A DNA stretch of 64,000 nucleotides, taken from positions 1 through 64,000 of the forward strand of contig NZ_CALUCN010000006.1 in assembly GCF_943914565.1 (NCBI RefSeq), in the 5' to 3' direction. Shown in pieces: positions 50,854 through 59,906 of this stretch (its first letter is position 1; every line of letters starts with the position of its first letter). The stretch is from an uncultured Tessaracoccus sp. Its GTDB lineage: Bacteria > Actinomycetota > Actinomycetes > Propionibacteriales > Propionibacteriaceae. The notes below the pieces were generated by a model. The model ran no database searches and was not told the DNA's origin. It saw only the letters and a list, made by a program, of their open reading frames with translations. A program made the position numbers and the translations under genes.

Positions 50854-51466
50854 TCCCGGCGTCGAGCCACACGTGCCGCAGGTCCGCCTCGACGCGCGCC
50901 GCACGGCCGAACGCGTGCTGGGGCACGTAGCCGGCGCGGAGGTCGGAGGCGGTGAGCACCTCGCCGCCCACGAGGTCCTGGATGCGCAGCAGGTCCCCCG
51001 GCGCCGCCTCGCAGGCCAGCACCGGGGCCCCGAGCCGCCGTCGGTTCGCGGCGAGCGTGCGCGCGACCTCCTCGGTCACCTCCCCCGCCACCACGAGCAG
51101 TGCCCCGCCCTCGGCGAGTACCGGCAGGAGCTGCCGCATCGTGTCGACCCGCCCCTCCACGACGAGCACCCGCGCCTCGTCGAGGTACGCACGCCCCGCG
51201 GCCGGCAGGAGCGAGCGGTGCGCGAGCCCCGCGTCGAAGCGCGTCCCGACGGGGGTCCCGTCCGCACCGGGAAGGCCCGGCAGCGCGTCGATCTCGGCCT
51301 GCGTGACGTAGCTGGGCACGTGCCGGTCGACCTCGGCGTGGCGCCGCGCAGGCACGACGCTCGTCTCGGTGTGTGCGCGACGGCGGGCACGCGCGTCGAC
51401 GACGGCTGCCGCGAGCAGCGCCACGGCGCCGACGCCCAGCGCGACGAGGAGCCAGAGCCAGTCCAT
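50828..51466 (-). CDS. Membrane-tethered protein resembling a GroEL apical domain
   Basis: A 212-aa protein. Residues 3-24 form one transmembrane helix, followed by an Arg-rich linker. Residues 74-201 align by eye with the substrate-binding apical domain of GroEL: GTRFDAG (GroEL GMQFDRG), YLDEARVLVVEGRVDTMRQLLP (SPFILLADKKISNIREMLP), GALLVVAGEVTEEVARTLAANR ([21 protein letters not shown]), PGDLLRIQDLVGGEVLT ([21 protein letters not shown]), and FGRAARV (LGQAKRV). The equatorial ATPase and intermediate domains are absent, so it cannot cycle like a chaperonin. The tether may place a peptide-binding domain at the membrane; that role is inference. The start is ATG at 51466, and it is a single gene. 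Confidence 0.78.
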   Translation of the reverse strand: MDWLWLLVALGVGAVALLAAAVVDARARRRAHTETSVVPARRHAEVDRHVPSYVTQAEIDALPGLPGADGTPVGTRFDAGLAHRSLLPAAGRAYLDEARVLVVEGRVDTMRQLLPVLAEGGALLVVAGEVTEEVARTLAANRRRLGAPVLACEAAPGDLLRIQDLVGGEVLTASDLRAGYVPQHAFGRAARVEADLRHVWLDAGISPTTVRR

Positions 51467-51512
51467 GCGGCCACTGTGCCAGAGCCCCGGGCACGGCCGC
51501 GCGGCGATGCCC

Positions 51513-51518
51513 TACAAT
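51513..51518 (+). promoter_or_regulatory. -10 box of tRNA-Lys (TACAAT)
   Basis: TACAAT ends 6 bases before the first base of the mature tRNA, so the transcript may begin at or very near its 5' end and need little or no RNase P trimming. Confidence 0.55.
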
Positions 51519-51524
51519 GCACGA

Positions 51525-51597
51525 GCCCCTATAGCTCAGCTGGCAGAGCAGTGGACTTTTAATCCATGGGTCGCGGGTTCGAGCCCCGCTGGGGGCA
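51525..51597 (+). tRNA. tRNA-Lys (anticodon TTT)
   Basis: A 73-nt cloverleaf. The acceptor GCCCCTA pairs with TGGGGGC (one G-T), the anticodon loop is CTTTTAA, and the T loop is GGTTCGAGCCC. The discriminator is A. The genomic 3' end reads CCG, so CCA is not fully encoded. Confidence 0.97.
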
Positions 51598-51613
51598 CCG
51601 GGCGCCGCGAGCC

Positions 51614-52306
51614 TCACTCACCGACGTGGTCCAGCCGGTAGCCCATGCCCGGCTCGGTGAGGATGTGCCGCGGGTTGGCGGGGTCGGACTCGAGCTTCTT
51701 GCGCAGCTGCGAGATGTAGAGGCGGAGGTAGCCGGTGTCCTCGACGTGTTCGCTGCCCCAGATGCGCGTGAGCAGTGTCTGGCGCGTGACGAGGCGGCCG
51801 GCGTTGCGGATCAGGATCTCGATCACCTGCCACTCCGTCGGGGTGAGCCGGATCTGCCGGCGTCCGCCGGGGCCCTCGCGCGTGACGCTGTGCGCCGCGA
51901 GGTCGACGGTGACGGGCCCCAACCGCACCGCCGGCAGCGACTCCTCCATGGTGCCGCGCCTGGTCAGCGCCCGGATCCGGGCGAGCAACTCCTCGATCGA
52001 GAACGGCTTCGTCACGTAGTCGTCGGCGCCCGCGTCGAGGGCCTCGACCTTGTCGGCGGCGCCCGCCCTGCCGGAGACGACGAGGATCGGCACCGCGGAC
52101 CAGCCGCGGATGCCGTGGATCACCGCGATCCCGTCGAGTTGCGGCATGCCGAGGTCCAGCAGGACGACGTCGGGGTGCTGCTCCGCCGTGGCGCGGATCG
52201 CGGCAGCCCCGTCGGGCACCGCGACGACCTCGTGGCCGTTGGCGGTGAGGGTGATGCGCAGCGCGCGCACGAGCTGCGGGTCGTCGTCGGCGAGCAGGAT
52301 CTTCAT
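51614..52306 (-). CDS. kdpE: KdpE response regulator
   Basis: OmpR/PhoB-family regulator of potassium transport genes. It has 230 aa: a receiver domain with the acidic pair at residues 7-8 (ADDD) and the phospho-acceptor Asp near residue 51 in VVLLDLGMP, then a winged-helix domain with RLTPTEWQVIEILIRNAGR and GYRLD. The ATG overlaps the kdpD stop (ATGA). It is the last gene of the operon; tRNA-Lys lies just beyond in the opposite orientation. The direct repeats near 59626 are a candidate target. Confidence 0.93.
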   Translation of the reverse strand: MKILLADDDPQLVRALRITLTANGHEVVAVPDGAAAIRATAEQHPDVVLLDLGMPQLDGIAVIHGIRGWSAVPILVVSGRAGAADKVEALDAGADDYVTKPFSIEELLARIRALTRRGTMEESLPAVRLGPVTVDLAAHSVTREGPGGRRQIRLTPTEWQVIEILIRNAGRLVTRQTLLTRIWGSEHVEDTGYLRLYISQLRKKLESDPANPRHILTEPGMGYRLDHVGE

Positions 52307-54798
52307 GGCTGTTCCGTCGGGGTGTCGTGGTGGACGGGCAGGGCGATCACCATCGTAAGCCCACCGCCCGGGGTCCCCTCGGGGGTGAGCGAACCGTGCA
52401 TCGCCTCGACGAAGCCCCGCGACAGCGCGAGCCCGAGGCCGAGCCCGCTGGTGTTGTCGGTGTCGCCCAGGCGCTGGAACGGGACGAAGATGTCGTCCAT
52501 GCGTTCGGGCGCGACGCCCGGCCCGTGGTCGATGACGCGAATCTCCAGGCGGTCACCGAACGTGCTCGTCGTGACCGACACCGACGCCCCCGGCGGGGAG
52601 TGCCGGACCGCGTTGGCGAGCAGGTTCACGAGCACGCGCTGCAGCAGCACCGGGTCCGCCTCCGCCGTCGCCTGCCCGTGGGCGAGCGCGAGGTGCACGT
52701 CGAGCGGGCCGAGCTCGAGCTCGTCGAGCGCGGGGGCGATCGCACCGGCGGGGTCGGTCGCCATCGTGGAGATGGTGAGCACACCCGCCTGGAGACGGCT
52801 CACGTCGAGCAGGTCGTTCACGAGCTGGGCGAGGCCGGCGAGGCTCTCGTCTGCGGTGGTGAGCAGCTCGTCGCGGTCCTCGTCGCTCAGCCGGTCCCCC
52901 GCGGCGCGCAGGCCCCCGACCGCGGCGGTGGCGGCGGCGAGCGGGCGACGCAGGTCGTGGCTGAGCGCCGACAGCAGCGCGCCGCGGACGCGGTCCGACG
53001 CGGCGATCGGCTCGATCTCCTCGACGGTCTCGCTCAGCCGCTGGTGCTCGAGCGCGGCGCTCAGCTGCGTCGCGACGACGGCGAGCAGCCGCTGCTCGGA
53101 GGCCTCGAGGTCGGGGCCGTGCAGCTCGAGCTGCGCCCCCTCGGTGAGCGGCATCGTCGTCGTGGCCGGCCCCTCGGGCGCTCCGGCCTCCGCGAGGGTC
53201 TCGCCGCGGAGCGTGACCCGGACCGCGTCGAGCCCGAACGCCTCCCGGGCGCGGTCGACGACGGCTTGGATCGCATTGTCGCCGCGCAGGACGCTCCCGG
53301 CGATCGTCTGGATCAGCTCGGACTCCGCGGCGGAACGTCGCGCGACGCGGGTGTGCCGGGCCGCGCGGTCGACGACGAGGCTCACGAGGATCGCGATCAC
53401 GACGGAGAGCAGCAGCGCCCACAGGTGCAGCGGGTCCGCGATCGTGATCGTGAGCAGCGGCGCGATGAAGAAGTAGTCGAGCGCGATGCCGGAGAGGACC
53501 GCCGAGAACAGCGCCGGCCAGATGCCGCCCACCAGCGCCACGAGCACGACGAGGAGCTGGTAGCTCAGCACGTCGCTCGTGATGGACTCCTCCGAGCGTC
53601 CCCACACGAGCAGCGCGGTGAGCAGCGGGCCGCCCAGCGCCGCGAGCAGGAAGCCCAGCACCCGTCGCTGCGGCGACAGCGCGCCGCCGGTGCGCGGCAG
53701 CGTCGACCGGTCACCGGCCGCGGCGTGGTTCACGATGTGCACGTCGATGTCGCCGGACTCCCTCGTCACGGTCGCCCCGATGCCCGGGCCGGTGAACGCG
53801 GCGAGCAGGCGTCCTCGTCGGCTCACACCGATGACGAGCTGCGTGGCGTTGACCGACCGGGCGAACCCGACGAGGGCCTCGGGGATGTCGTCGCCCACGA
53901 CCTGGTGGTAGGTGCCGCCCAGCTGCTCGACGAGTGCGCGCTGCTCGGCGAGCGCACCGGGATCGCCGCTGCGGAGGCCGTCCTGGCTGGTGACGTGCAC
54001 CGCGATGAGCTCCCCACCCGCGGACCGGGCCGCGACGCGGGCGCCGCGTCGCAGGAGCGTCATCCCTTCCGGCCCGCCGGTGAGCGCGACGACGACCCGC
54101 TCGCGCGCCTCCCACTTGCTGTCGATCGCGTGCTCGTGCCGGTAGGTCTGCAGCGCCTGGTCCACCTCGTCGGCGAGCCACAGCAGCGCGAGCTCGCGCA
54201 GCGCGGTGAGGTTGCCGAGCCGGAAGTAGTTCGACAAGGCGGCGTCGATGCGTTCGGCCGGGTAGACGAAGCCGCCGCTCAGCCGGTCGCGCAGCGCCTG
54301 CGGGGCAAGGTCGATGACCTCGACCTGGTCCGCGCGCCGCAGGAACGCGTCGGGGACGGTCTCGCGCTGCGGCACCCCGGTGATCTGCTCGACGACGTCG
54401 TTCAGCGACTCGATGTGCTGGATGTTCACCGTCGAGATGACGTCGATGCCGGCAGCGAGCAGCTCCTCGACGTCCTCGTACCGTTTGGCGTTGCGGCTGC
54501 CGGGTGTGTTGGTGTGGGCGAGCTCGTCGACGAGGGCGATGCCCGGCGCGCGGGCCAGCACCGCGTCGACGTCCATCTCGTCGAGTTCGACGCCGCGGTG
54601 CGAGACCCTGCGACGAGGCACCAGCGGCAAGCCCGTCGTCATGCGGGCCGTGCCGGCCCGGCCGTGGGTCTCGACGATGCCGATGACCACGTCGTGGCCG
54701 TCGGCCAGCAGGCGCCTGCCCTCGTCGAGCATCGTGTACGTCTTGCCGACGCCGGGGGCGGCGCCGAGCAGCACGCGAAGCCGCCCCCGTCTCGCCAT
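52303..54798 (-). CDS. kdpD: KdpD sensor histidine kinase
   Basis: Turgor/potassium sensor that controls KdpE. The 831-aa protein contains, in order: the KdpD N-terminal domain with Walker-type GAAPGVGKTYTMLDEGRR near residue 12, a universal-stress-like domain, four closely spaced transmembrane helices (about 385-480), a GAF-like region, the His box SALSHDLRRPLAA near residue 610, and an ATPase domain (NLLANAVRHSPPG and DHGPGV). It starts one base after kdpC stops, with AGGAGGG upstream. Complete and without visible damage. Confidence 0.95.
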   Translation of the reverse strand: MARRGRLRVLLGAAPGVGKTYTMLDEGRRLLADGHDVVIGIVETHGRAGTARMTTGLPLVPRRRVSHRGVELDEMDVDAVLARAPGIALVDELAHTNTPGSRNAKRYEDVEELLAAGIDVISTVNIQHIESLNDVVEQITGVPQRETVPDAFLRRADQVEVIDLAPQALRDRLSGGFVYPAERIDAALSNYFRLGNLTALRELALLWLADEVDQALQTYRHEHAIDSKWEARERVVVALTGGPEGMTLLRRGARVAARSAGGELIAVHVTSQDGLRSGDPGALAEQRALVEQLGGTYHQVVGDDIPEALVGFARSVNATQLVIGVSRRGRLLAAFTGPGIGATVTRESGDIDVHIVNHAAAGDRSTLPRTGGALSPQRRVLGFLLAALGGPLLTALLVWGRSEESITSDVLSYQLLVVLVALVGGIWPALFSAVLSGIALDYFFIAPLLTITIADPLHLWALLLSVVIAILVSLVVDRAARHTRVARRSAAESELIQTIAGSVLRGDNAIQAVVDRAREAFGLDAVRVTLRGETLAEAGAPEGPATTTMPLTEGAQLELHGPDLEASEQRLLAVVATQLSAALEHQRLSETVEEIEPIAASDRVRGALLSALSHDLRRPLAAATAAVGGLRAAGDRLSDEDRDELLTTADESLAGLAQLVNDLLDVSRLQAGVLTISTMATDPAGAIAPALDELELGPLDVHLALAHGQATAEADPVLLQRVLVNLLANAVRHSPPGASVSVTTSTFGDRLEIRVIDHGPGVAPERMDDIFVPFQRLGDTDNTSGLGLGLALSRGFVEAMHGSLTPEGTPGGGLTMVIALPVHHDTPTEQP

Positions 54799-54799
54799 G

Positions 54800-55414
54800 T
54801 CAGCCCTCCTGTTCGTCCAGTGCCAGGTTCAGCTGCACCACGTTCACCACGCGGTCGCCCAGGTAGCCCAGGTCGGGTTCCTTGGTCCATTGAGCCACGA
54901 GGTGCCGCACCGCATCCACCGACAGGCCGCGCGCCTTCGCGACACGTTCCACCTGGAGGTCCGCGTAGGCGGGGCTGATGTGCGGGTCTAGGCCGGAGGC
55001 CGACGCCGTGAGCGCGTCGGGCGGCACCTCGGCCGGGTCGACGCCGTTGAACCGTGCGATCTCCGCGCGACGGGCACGAATCTGCGCCACGAGCTCCTCG
55101 TGCTCGGGCCCAAAGTTTGTGCCCGACGAGCTGGTGGCGTCGTAGCCGTCTCCTGCGGCCGAGGGGCGGGGCTGGAAGTACCGCGGCAGCGGGGCACCGT
55201 CGGCGTCGCGGAAGGACTGCCCGATCAGGCTCGAGCCGACGGTCTCACCCGACCGGTCGACCAGCCTCGAGCCGTTGGCCTGGAACGGGAAGGCGAGCTG
55301 CCCCAGGCCGGTGACGATGGCCGTGTAGCCGACCCCCAGCAGCACGGTGAGCACGAGCAGCACCCGCACGGCGGTCCACAGGGTCCGTGCGCTGCTTCGA
55401 CGGGATGCGTTCAT
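54800..55414 (-). CDS. kdpC: Potassium-transporting ATPase subunit C
   Basis: Single-helix chaperone-like subunit of the KdpFABC pump (204 aa). It has an N-terminal transmembrane helix (about 12-33), then the conserved FPFQANGSR, GSSLIGQSF, YFQPRPSAAGDGYD and SASGLDPHISPAYA stretches. GGAG lies 5 nt before the ATG. It follows the interrupted kdpB after a 21-bp gap. Confidence 0.94.
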   Translation of the reverse strand: MNASRRSSARTLWTAVRVLLVLTVLLGVGYTAIVTGLGQLAFPFQANGSRLVDRSGETVGSSLIGQSFRDADGAPLPRYFQPRPSAAGDGYDATSSSGTNFGPEHEELVAQIRARRAEIARFNGVDPAEVPPDALTASASGLDPHISPAYADLQVERVAKARGLSVDAVRHLVAQWTKEPDLGYLGDRVVNVVQLNLALDEQEG

Positions 55415-55435
55415 GGTTGCTCCTTGTCGGGGTGG

Positions 55436-57568
55436 TCAGAATCCGGGGATGAGGCGCACGACGACGTCGATGAGCCAGATGCCGACGAACGGCGCGACGA
55501 CGCCGCCCAGGCCGTAGATCGCGAGGTTGCGACCGAGGATCCTCGACGCGTCCATCGCGCGGTACCGCACGCCGCGCAGCGCCAGTGGCACGAGGCAGAC
55601 GATGACGAGCGCGTTGAAGATCACCGCCGAGAGCACTGCCGAGGCGGGCGAGTGCAGTCCCATGACGTTCAGCGCGCGCAGGCCCGGGAACACGCCCATG
55701 AAGATCGCGGGGATGATCGCGAAGTACTTCGCGAGGTCGTTCGCGATCGAGAACGTCGTGAGCGCGCCACGGGTGATGAGGAGCTGCTTGCCGATCGCGA
55801 CGATGTCGATGAGCTTCGTCGGGTCGGAGTCGAGGTCGACCATGTTGCCGGCCTCCTTCGCCGCCGACGTGCCGGTGTTCATCGCCACGCCGACGTCGGC
55901 CTGCGCGAGCGCGGGCGCGTCGTTCGTACCGTCGCCCGTCATCGCGACGAGCCGTCCGCCCTCCTGCTCCTTGCGGATGTAGTCGAGCTTGTCCTCGGGC
56001 GTGGCCTCGGCGAGGACGTCGTCGACGCCGGCCTCCTTCGCGATCGCAGCCGCGGTGAGCGGGTTGTCGCCGGTCACCATCACGGTGCGGATGCCCATCC
56101 GCCTCAGCTCGGTGAACCGCTTGGTGAGCCCGTCCTTCACGATGTCCTTCAGGTGCACGACGCCGAGGACCCGACCCTCGCCGTCGGCGCTCCTCGTCGC
56201 CACGACGAGCGGGGTGCCGCCGGAGCGGGAGATGTGCTCGACATGTTCGTCGAGTTCCGCGACGACCGCGCTCGGCAGACGCCGGCTCCCCTCCTGCAGC
56301 CACTGGGTGATCGCGGTGCCCGCGCCCTTGCGCAGCTCGGTGCCGTCCGGGAGGTCGAGCCCGGACATGCGGGTCTGCGCGGTGAACGGCACCACGTCGC
56401 CGTGAATCTCGTCGCCGGGATCGGTGCCCTCGCTGCGCGCGAGGTCCACGACGGACGTGCCCTCCGGGGTGGGGTCCGCGAGCGACGAGCGCGCGGCCGC
56501 GTCGATGAGCTCGGCCGGGTCGACGCCGGCGAGCGGCACGAAGGCCGCCGCCCGTCGGTTGCCGTGGGTGATCGTGCCGGTCTTGTCCAGCAGCAGGGTC
56601 GTGACGTCGCCGGCCGCCTCGACGGCGCGCCCGGACATCGCGAGGACGTTGCGCTGCACGAGCCGGTCCATGCCGGCGATGCCGATGGCGGACAGGAGCG
56701 CGCCGATCGTCGTCGGGATGAGGCACACCAAGAGTGCGACGAGCACCGTGAGGTCCACCGGGGAGGCCGGGTAGGACGCAATCGGGTTCAGCGTGAGCGT
56801 GACCGCGACGAACACGATCGACAGCGACGCGAGCAGGATCCCGAGCGCGATCTCGTTGGGGGTGCGCTGCCGGGCAGCGCCCTCGACGAGCGCGATCATC
56901 TTGTCGACGAACGTCTCGCCGGGCTTCGAGCTGATCCGCACGACGATCCGGTCGGACAGGACGCGCGTGCCACCGGTGACGGCCGAACGGTCGCCGCCGG
57001 ACTCCCGCACGACGGGGGCCGACTCCCCGGTGATCGCGGACTCGTCGATGCTCGCGATGCCCCAGACGATGTCGCCGTCGCCGGGGATCAGCTCGCCGGC
57101 GCTCACCACGACGACGTCGCCCAGCCGGAGTTCCGCCGACGAGACGTCGGCGGTCGTGGACCGTTCGGCCGCGGGATCGGCGTCCTCCCGTTACTGCTCG
57201 ACGCGGTGGGCCGTGGTGTCGCTGCGGGTGCGACGCAGGGTGTCGGCCTGCGCCTTGCCGCGGCCCTCCGCGATCGACTCGGCGAGGTTGGCGAACAGCA
57301 CCGTGAGCCACAGCCACGCGGCGATGACCGCCGTGAACGCGGGGCCGCCGGCGCTCGGGGCGCCGAGGAACGGTTCGACGACGGCGAGCACGGTGAGGAA
57401 CACCGCGCCCACCCAGACGAGCATCATGACGGGGTTGCGCCACTGCGCGGCGGGGTGCAGCTTGCGCAGCGCGCCGGGGAGGGCCGCGCGGATCTGCGGC
57501 CAGGTGAGGGTGTGGGCGGGCACGCGGGTGGTGACCTCGCGGGCCGGCGCGTCGGTGGTGGTGGTCAT
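55436..57568 (-). pseudogene. kdpB: Potassium-transporting ATPase subunit B, interrupted by an in-frame stop
   Basis: P-type ATPase subunit of KdpFABC. The 710-codon frame is intact except for a TAA at 57191-57193 (codon 126). Upstream of it lie residues 1-125 with TM1-TM2 (starting MTTTTDAPAREV at 57568); downstream the same reading frame continues at once with REDADPAAER and then runs unbroken through TGESAPV, the phosphorylation site DKTGTITHGN, TGDGTNDAP and the C-terminal helices. It is therefore a nonsense codon, not a frameshift. A GTG at 57109 could restart translation for a 557-aa piece that lacks the first helices, but no ribosome site precedes it. If real, the pump is probably inactive unless the stop is read through; a sequencing error is the main alternative. 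Confidence 0.85.
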
Positions 57569-57570
57569 GG

Positions 57571-59241
57571 TCAGAGCAACCCTTCTGCGATGGGGCCCAG
57601 GGTGAGCACGGGGAAGAACACGAGCGCGGTGACGAGGATCGCCGTGCCGATCGTGAGGCCGACGAACAGCGGCCGGTGCGTCGGCAGGGTGCCCGCCGTG
57701 ACGGGGACCTTGTCCTGGGCGGCAAGGCTGCCCGCGAGCGCGAGGACCAGCGCGATCGGCAGGAACCGGCCGAGCAACATCGCGACGCCGACCGCGGCGG
57801 TGAGCCACGGGGTGTCCGCGGTGAGGCCGGCGAACGCCGAGCCGTTGTTGTTCGCGCCCGAGGCGAACGCGTAGATGACCTCCGAGAGACCGTGCGGGCC
57901 GGTGTTCGTGAGGGACTCCTCGACGATGCTGTGACGCAGCGCGGGCACGCCGAAGCTGAGCGCGACACCGCCGAGGACGAGCGCTGGCATCACGAGGATG
58001 TACAGGCTCGCGAGCTTCATCTCCCTGGGGCCGATCTTCTTGCCGAGGTACTCGGGCGTGCGGCCCACGAGCAGACCGGCGACGAACACGGCGATGATCG
58101 CGATGACGAGCATGCCGTAGAGCCCCGACCCCACGCCGCCCGGGGCGATCTCGCCGAGGAGCATGTTCGCCGTCGGGACGAGGCCGCCGAGTGCGGTGTA
58201 CGAGTCGTGCATCGAGTTCACGGCGCCGGTGGAGGTGAGCGTCGTCGTCGCGGCGTAGACCACCGACTGCACGAGCCCGAAGCGTGCCTCCTTGCCCTCC
58301 AACGGCGCGCCGGCCAGTTGGGGCGCGGTGCCGTGGCCGGCGAACTCGAAGGCCGCGAGCGCGAGCACGGAGGCCACGTAGAGCGCCCCCATCGTCGCGA
58401 GGATGGCGGTGCCCTGCCGCTGGTCGCCCACCATCCGGCCGAACGTGCGCGGCAGCGAGAACGGGATCAGCAGGATGAGGAACGCCTGGAAGAGGCTGGT
58501 CCAGCCCGTCGGGTTCTCGAACGGGTGCGCGGCGTTGGCGTTGTAGAAGCCGCCGCCGTTCGTGCCGAGCTCCTTGATGACCTCCTGCGACGCGACGGGC
58601 CCGCCGGGGATCGACTGGGCCCCGCCTGCGACGGTGGTGACGTCGGTGAAGCCGTGGAGGTTCTGCACGACGCCGCCCGCGATGAGCAGGAGCGCGCCCA
58701 CGATCGAGATGGGCAGCAGGATGCGCAGCGTGCCGCGCACGAGGTCCACCCAGAAGTTGCCGATCGTGCCGGTGCGGCTGCGGGCGAGTCCGCGGACGAG
58801 CGCGACGGCGACGGCGATGCCGGTGGCGGCCGAGACGAAGTTCTGCACGGCCAGGCCGGTGCTCTGCACGGTGTAGGAGAGCACCTCGCCGCCGTAGGCC
58901 TGCCAGTTGGTGTTCGTGACGAACGAGATGGCGGTGTTGAACGCGACGCCGGGGTCCATGTTGTCGTTGCCGTGGGCGTAGGGCAGCCAGTGCTGGACGC
59001 GCTGCATGAGGTAGAGCAGCAGCACGCCGGAGCAGGAGAAGTACAGCACCGAGCGCAGGTACGCCGGCCACGACTGCTCCCGGTTGGGGTCCACACCGAT
59101 CACGCGGTAGATCGCGCGTTCGACGCGCCAGTCGTCGGGCGAGGTGAACACCCACGCCATGTAGTCACCCAGCGGGCGGTAGGCCAGGCCGAGTGCGAGG
59201 GCGAGCGTTGCGACGCTCGCGAACAGCAGTCCCCACTCCAT
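57571..59241 (-). CDS. kdpA: Potassium-transporting ATPase subunit A
   Basis: Channel-like K+-selective subunit of KdpFABC (556 aa, about ten helices). The four selectivity-filter regions are visible: VTNTNWQAYGGE, TNGGGFYNANAAHPFENP, TSTGAVNSMHDSYT, and SGANNNGSAFAGL. The ATG at 59241 shares one base with the kdpF stop. It ends 2 bases before the kdpB ATG. Complete. Confidence 0.96.
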   Translation of the reverse strand: MEWGLLFASVATLALALGLAYRPLGDYMAWVFTSPDDWRVERAIYRVIGVDPNREQSWPAYLRSVLYFSCSGVLLLYLMQRVQHWLPYAHGNDNMDPGVAFNTAISFVTNTNWQAYGGEVLSYTVQSTGLAVQNFVSAATGIAVAVALVRGLARSRTGTIGNFWVDLVRGTLRILLPISIVGALLLIAGGVVQNLHGFTDVTTVAGGAQSIPGGPVASQEVIKELGTNGGGFYNANAAHPFENPTGWTSLFQAFLILLIPFSLPRTFGRMVGDQRQGTAILATMGALYVASVLALAAFEFAGHGTAPQLAGAPLEGKEARFGLVQSVVYAATTTLTSTGAVNSMHDSYTALGGLVPTANMLLGEIAPGGVGSGLYGMLVIAIIAVFVAGLLVGRTPEYLGKKIGPREMKLASLYILVMPALVLGGVALSFGVPALRHSIVEESLTNTGPHGLSEVIYAFASGANNNGSAFAGLTADTPWLTAAVGVAMLLGRFLPIALVLALAGSLAAQDKVPVTAGTLPTHRPLFVGLTIGTAILVTALVFFPVLTLGPIAEGLL

Positions 59242-59330
59242 CAGAACCGCTCCGGCTGGACGAGGGCGGCGAGGAGGTAGAGCACTGCCGCGACGGCGAG
59301 GACGGCGGCGAGGATCTCGAGGACGATCAC
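59241..59330 (-). CDS. kdpF: KdpF small membrane subunit
   Basis: A 29-aa single-helix protein starting at GTG and reading VIVLEILAAVLAVAAVLYLL, then ending QPERF. Size, hydrophobicity and the final Pro-Glu-Arg-Phe-type ending match KdpF, which stabilises the KdpABC complex. It overlaps kdpA (TGATG) and the upstream 31-aa frame (GTGA). Confidence 0.88.
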   Translation of the reverse strand: MIVLEILAAVLAVAAVLYLLAALVQPERF

Positions 59331-59422
59331 AGCCCTTCCACCGCCTTCCCGGTGAGGCCGACGAGCACGAACAGGACGATGACGCCCAGGACGTAGACGA
59401 GGTCGAGCACGAGGAGCTCCAT
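59327..59422 (-). CDS. 31-aa membrane protein upstream of kdpF
   Basis: A frame of 31 codons with one hydrophobic helix (LDLVYVLGVIVLFVLVGLTG) and a short basic C-terminus. Its stop overlaps the kdpF GTG (GTGA), as expected for a real coupled gene. It is not KdpF, which follows. The ATG at 59422 has no clear ribosome site; a longer in-frame start at 59527 would add a basic, low-complexity stretch. Possibly an extra small Kdp subunit. Confidence 0.55.
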   Translation of the reverse strand: MELLVLDLVYVLGVIVLFVLVGLTGKAVEGL

Positions 59423-59625
59423 TCGATCGGGAGCGGCCCGCAGGTGGGGCCGCACGCCGGGGACCCGACGCAACCCCGATCGAACACCGGTGCCGCCCGA
59501 CGTGGCACCTGTCCTCACGGAATCCATACGCCTCGGCGCGGGGCCCTCACGACGCGCTCACACCCCTTCGAGTCACCACACCCTGAACCTCAAGCTGTGC
59601 TTGATGCCCATGTCTGAGAAGAATC

Positions 59626-59646
59626 CTCAGGGTGCGCTCAGGGTGC
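59626..59646. promoter_or_regulatory. 11-bp-spaced direct repeat, candidate KdpE site
   Basis: CTCAGGGTGC occurs at 59626-59635 and again at 59637-59646, one helical turn apart (11 bp). Tandem half-sites with this spacing are typical for OmpR/PhoB-family regulators. It lies about 200 bases upstream of the first kdp frame. A 5-bp dyad CTGAG/CTCAG overlaps its left side. The link to KdpE is inference. Confidence 0.4.
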
Positions 59647-59787
59647 CGGTGGATCGCGACGAGGGCGCGCCGTCGTCGCAAATCGCCTAGTCAGTGCGCA
59701 CTTCGCGGCTGAATTGCACGCGTGTGGTTCTTTGCCGATCAGCGGCGTGTCGCCTTGCCGAGCGGAATGCAAGCCCTCCCGGCACCC

Positions 59788-59816
59788 TTGTGACCCCTCG
59801 CAGGCGCCCGTAGGGT
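59788..59816 (+). promoter_or_regulatory. Promoter of the SH3b gene (TTGTGA-N17-TAGGGT)
   Basis: TTGTGA (59788-59793) and TAGGGT (59811-59816) are 17 bases apart. The leader would be about 85 nt and ends in AAGGAG before the GTG start. Confidence 0.5.
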
Positions 59817-59906
59817 CCCTGAGGACGGATGCGCTGGGAGTCTCAGGATTCCGTGGGAAGCGGCGCGTCCGTCACCACCGCCTGCACTCGGCAAGAAGGA
59901 GACACC

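Larger units (their letters stand above)
59423..59906. other. Intergenic region between the kdp operon and the SH3b gene
   Basis: No gene supported. It contains a direct repeat pair (59626-59646) upstream of kdp, a 10-bp palindrome AGTGCGCACT (59693-59702), and the promoter of the SH3b gene. No convincing minus-strand -10 for kdp could be picked. Confidence 0.65.

Noticed and set aside
53061..53605. Small frames opposite and within kdpD
   Set aside because: No domain, no ribosome sites, and strong Arg/Ala bias; shadows of kdpD.
55436..57568. Frameshift in kdpB
   Set aside because: The codons on both sides of the TAA are in the same frame and both read as KdpB, so this is a nonsense codon, not an indel.
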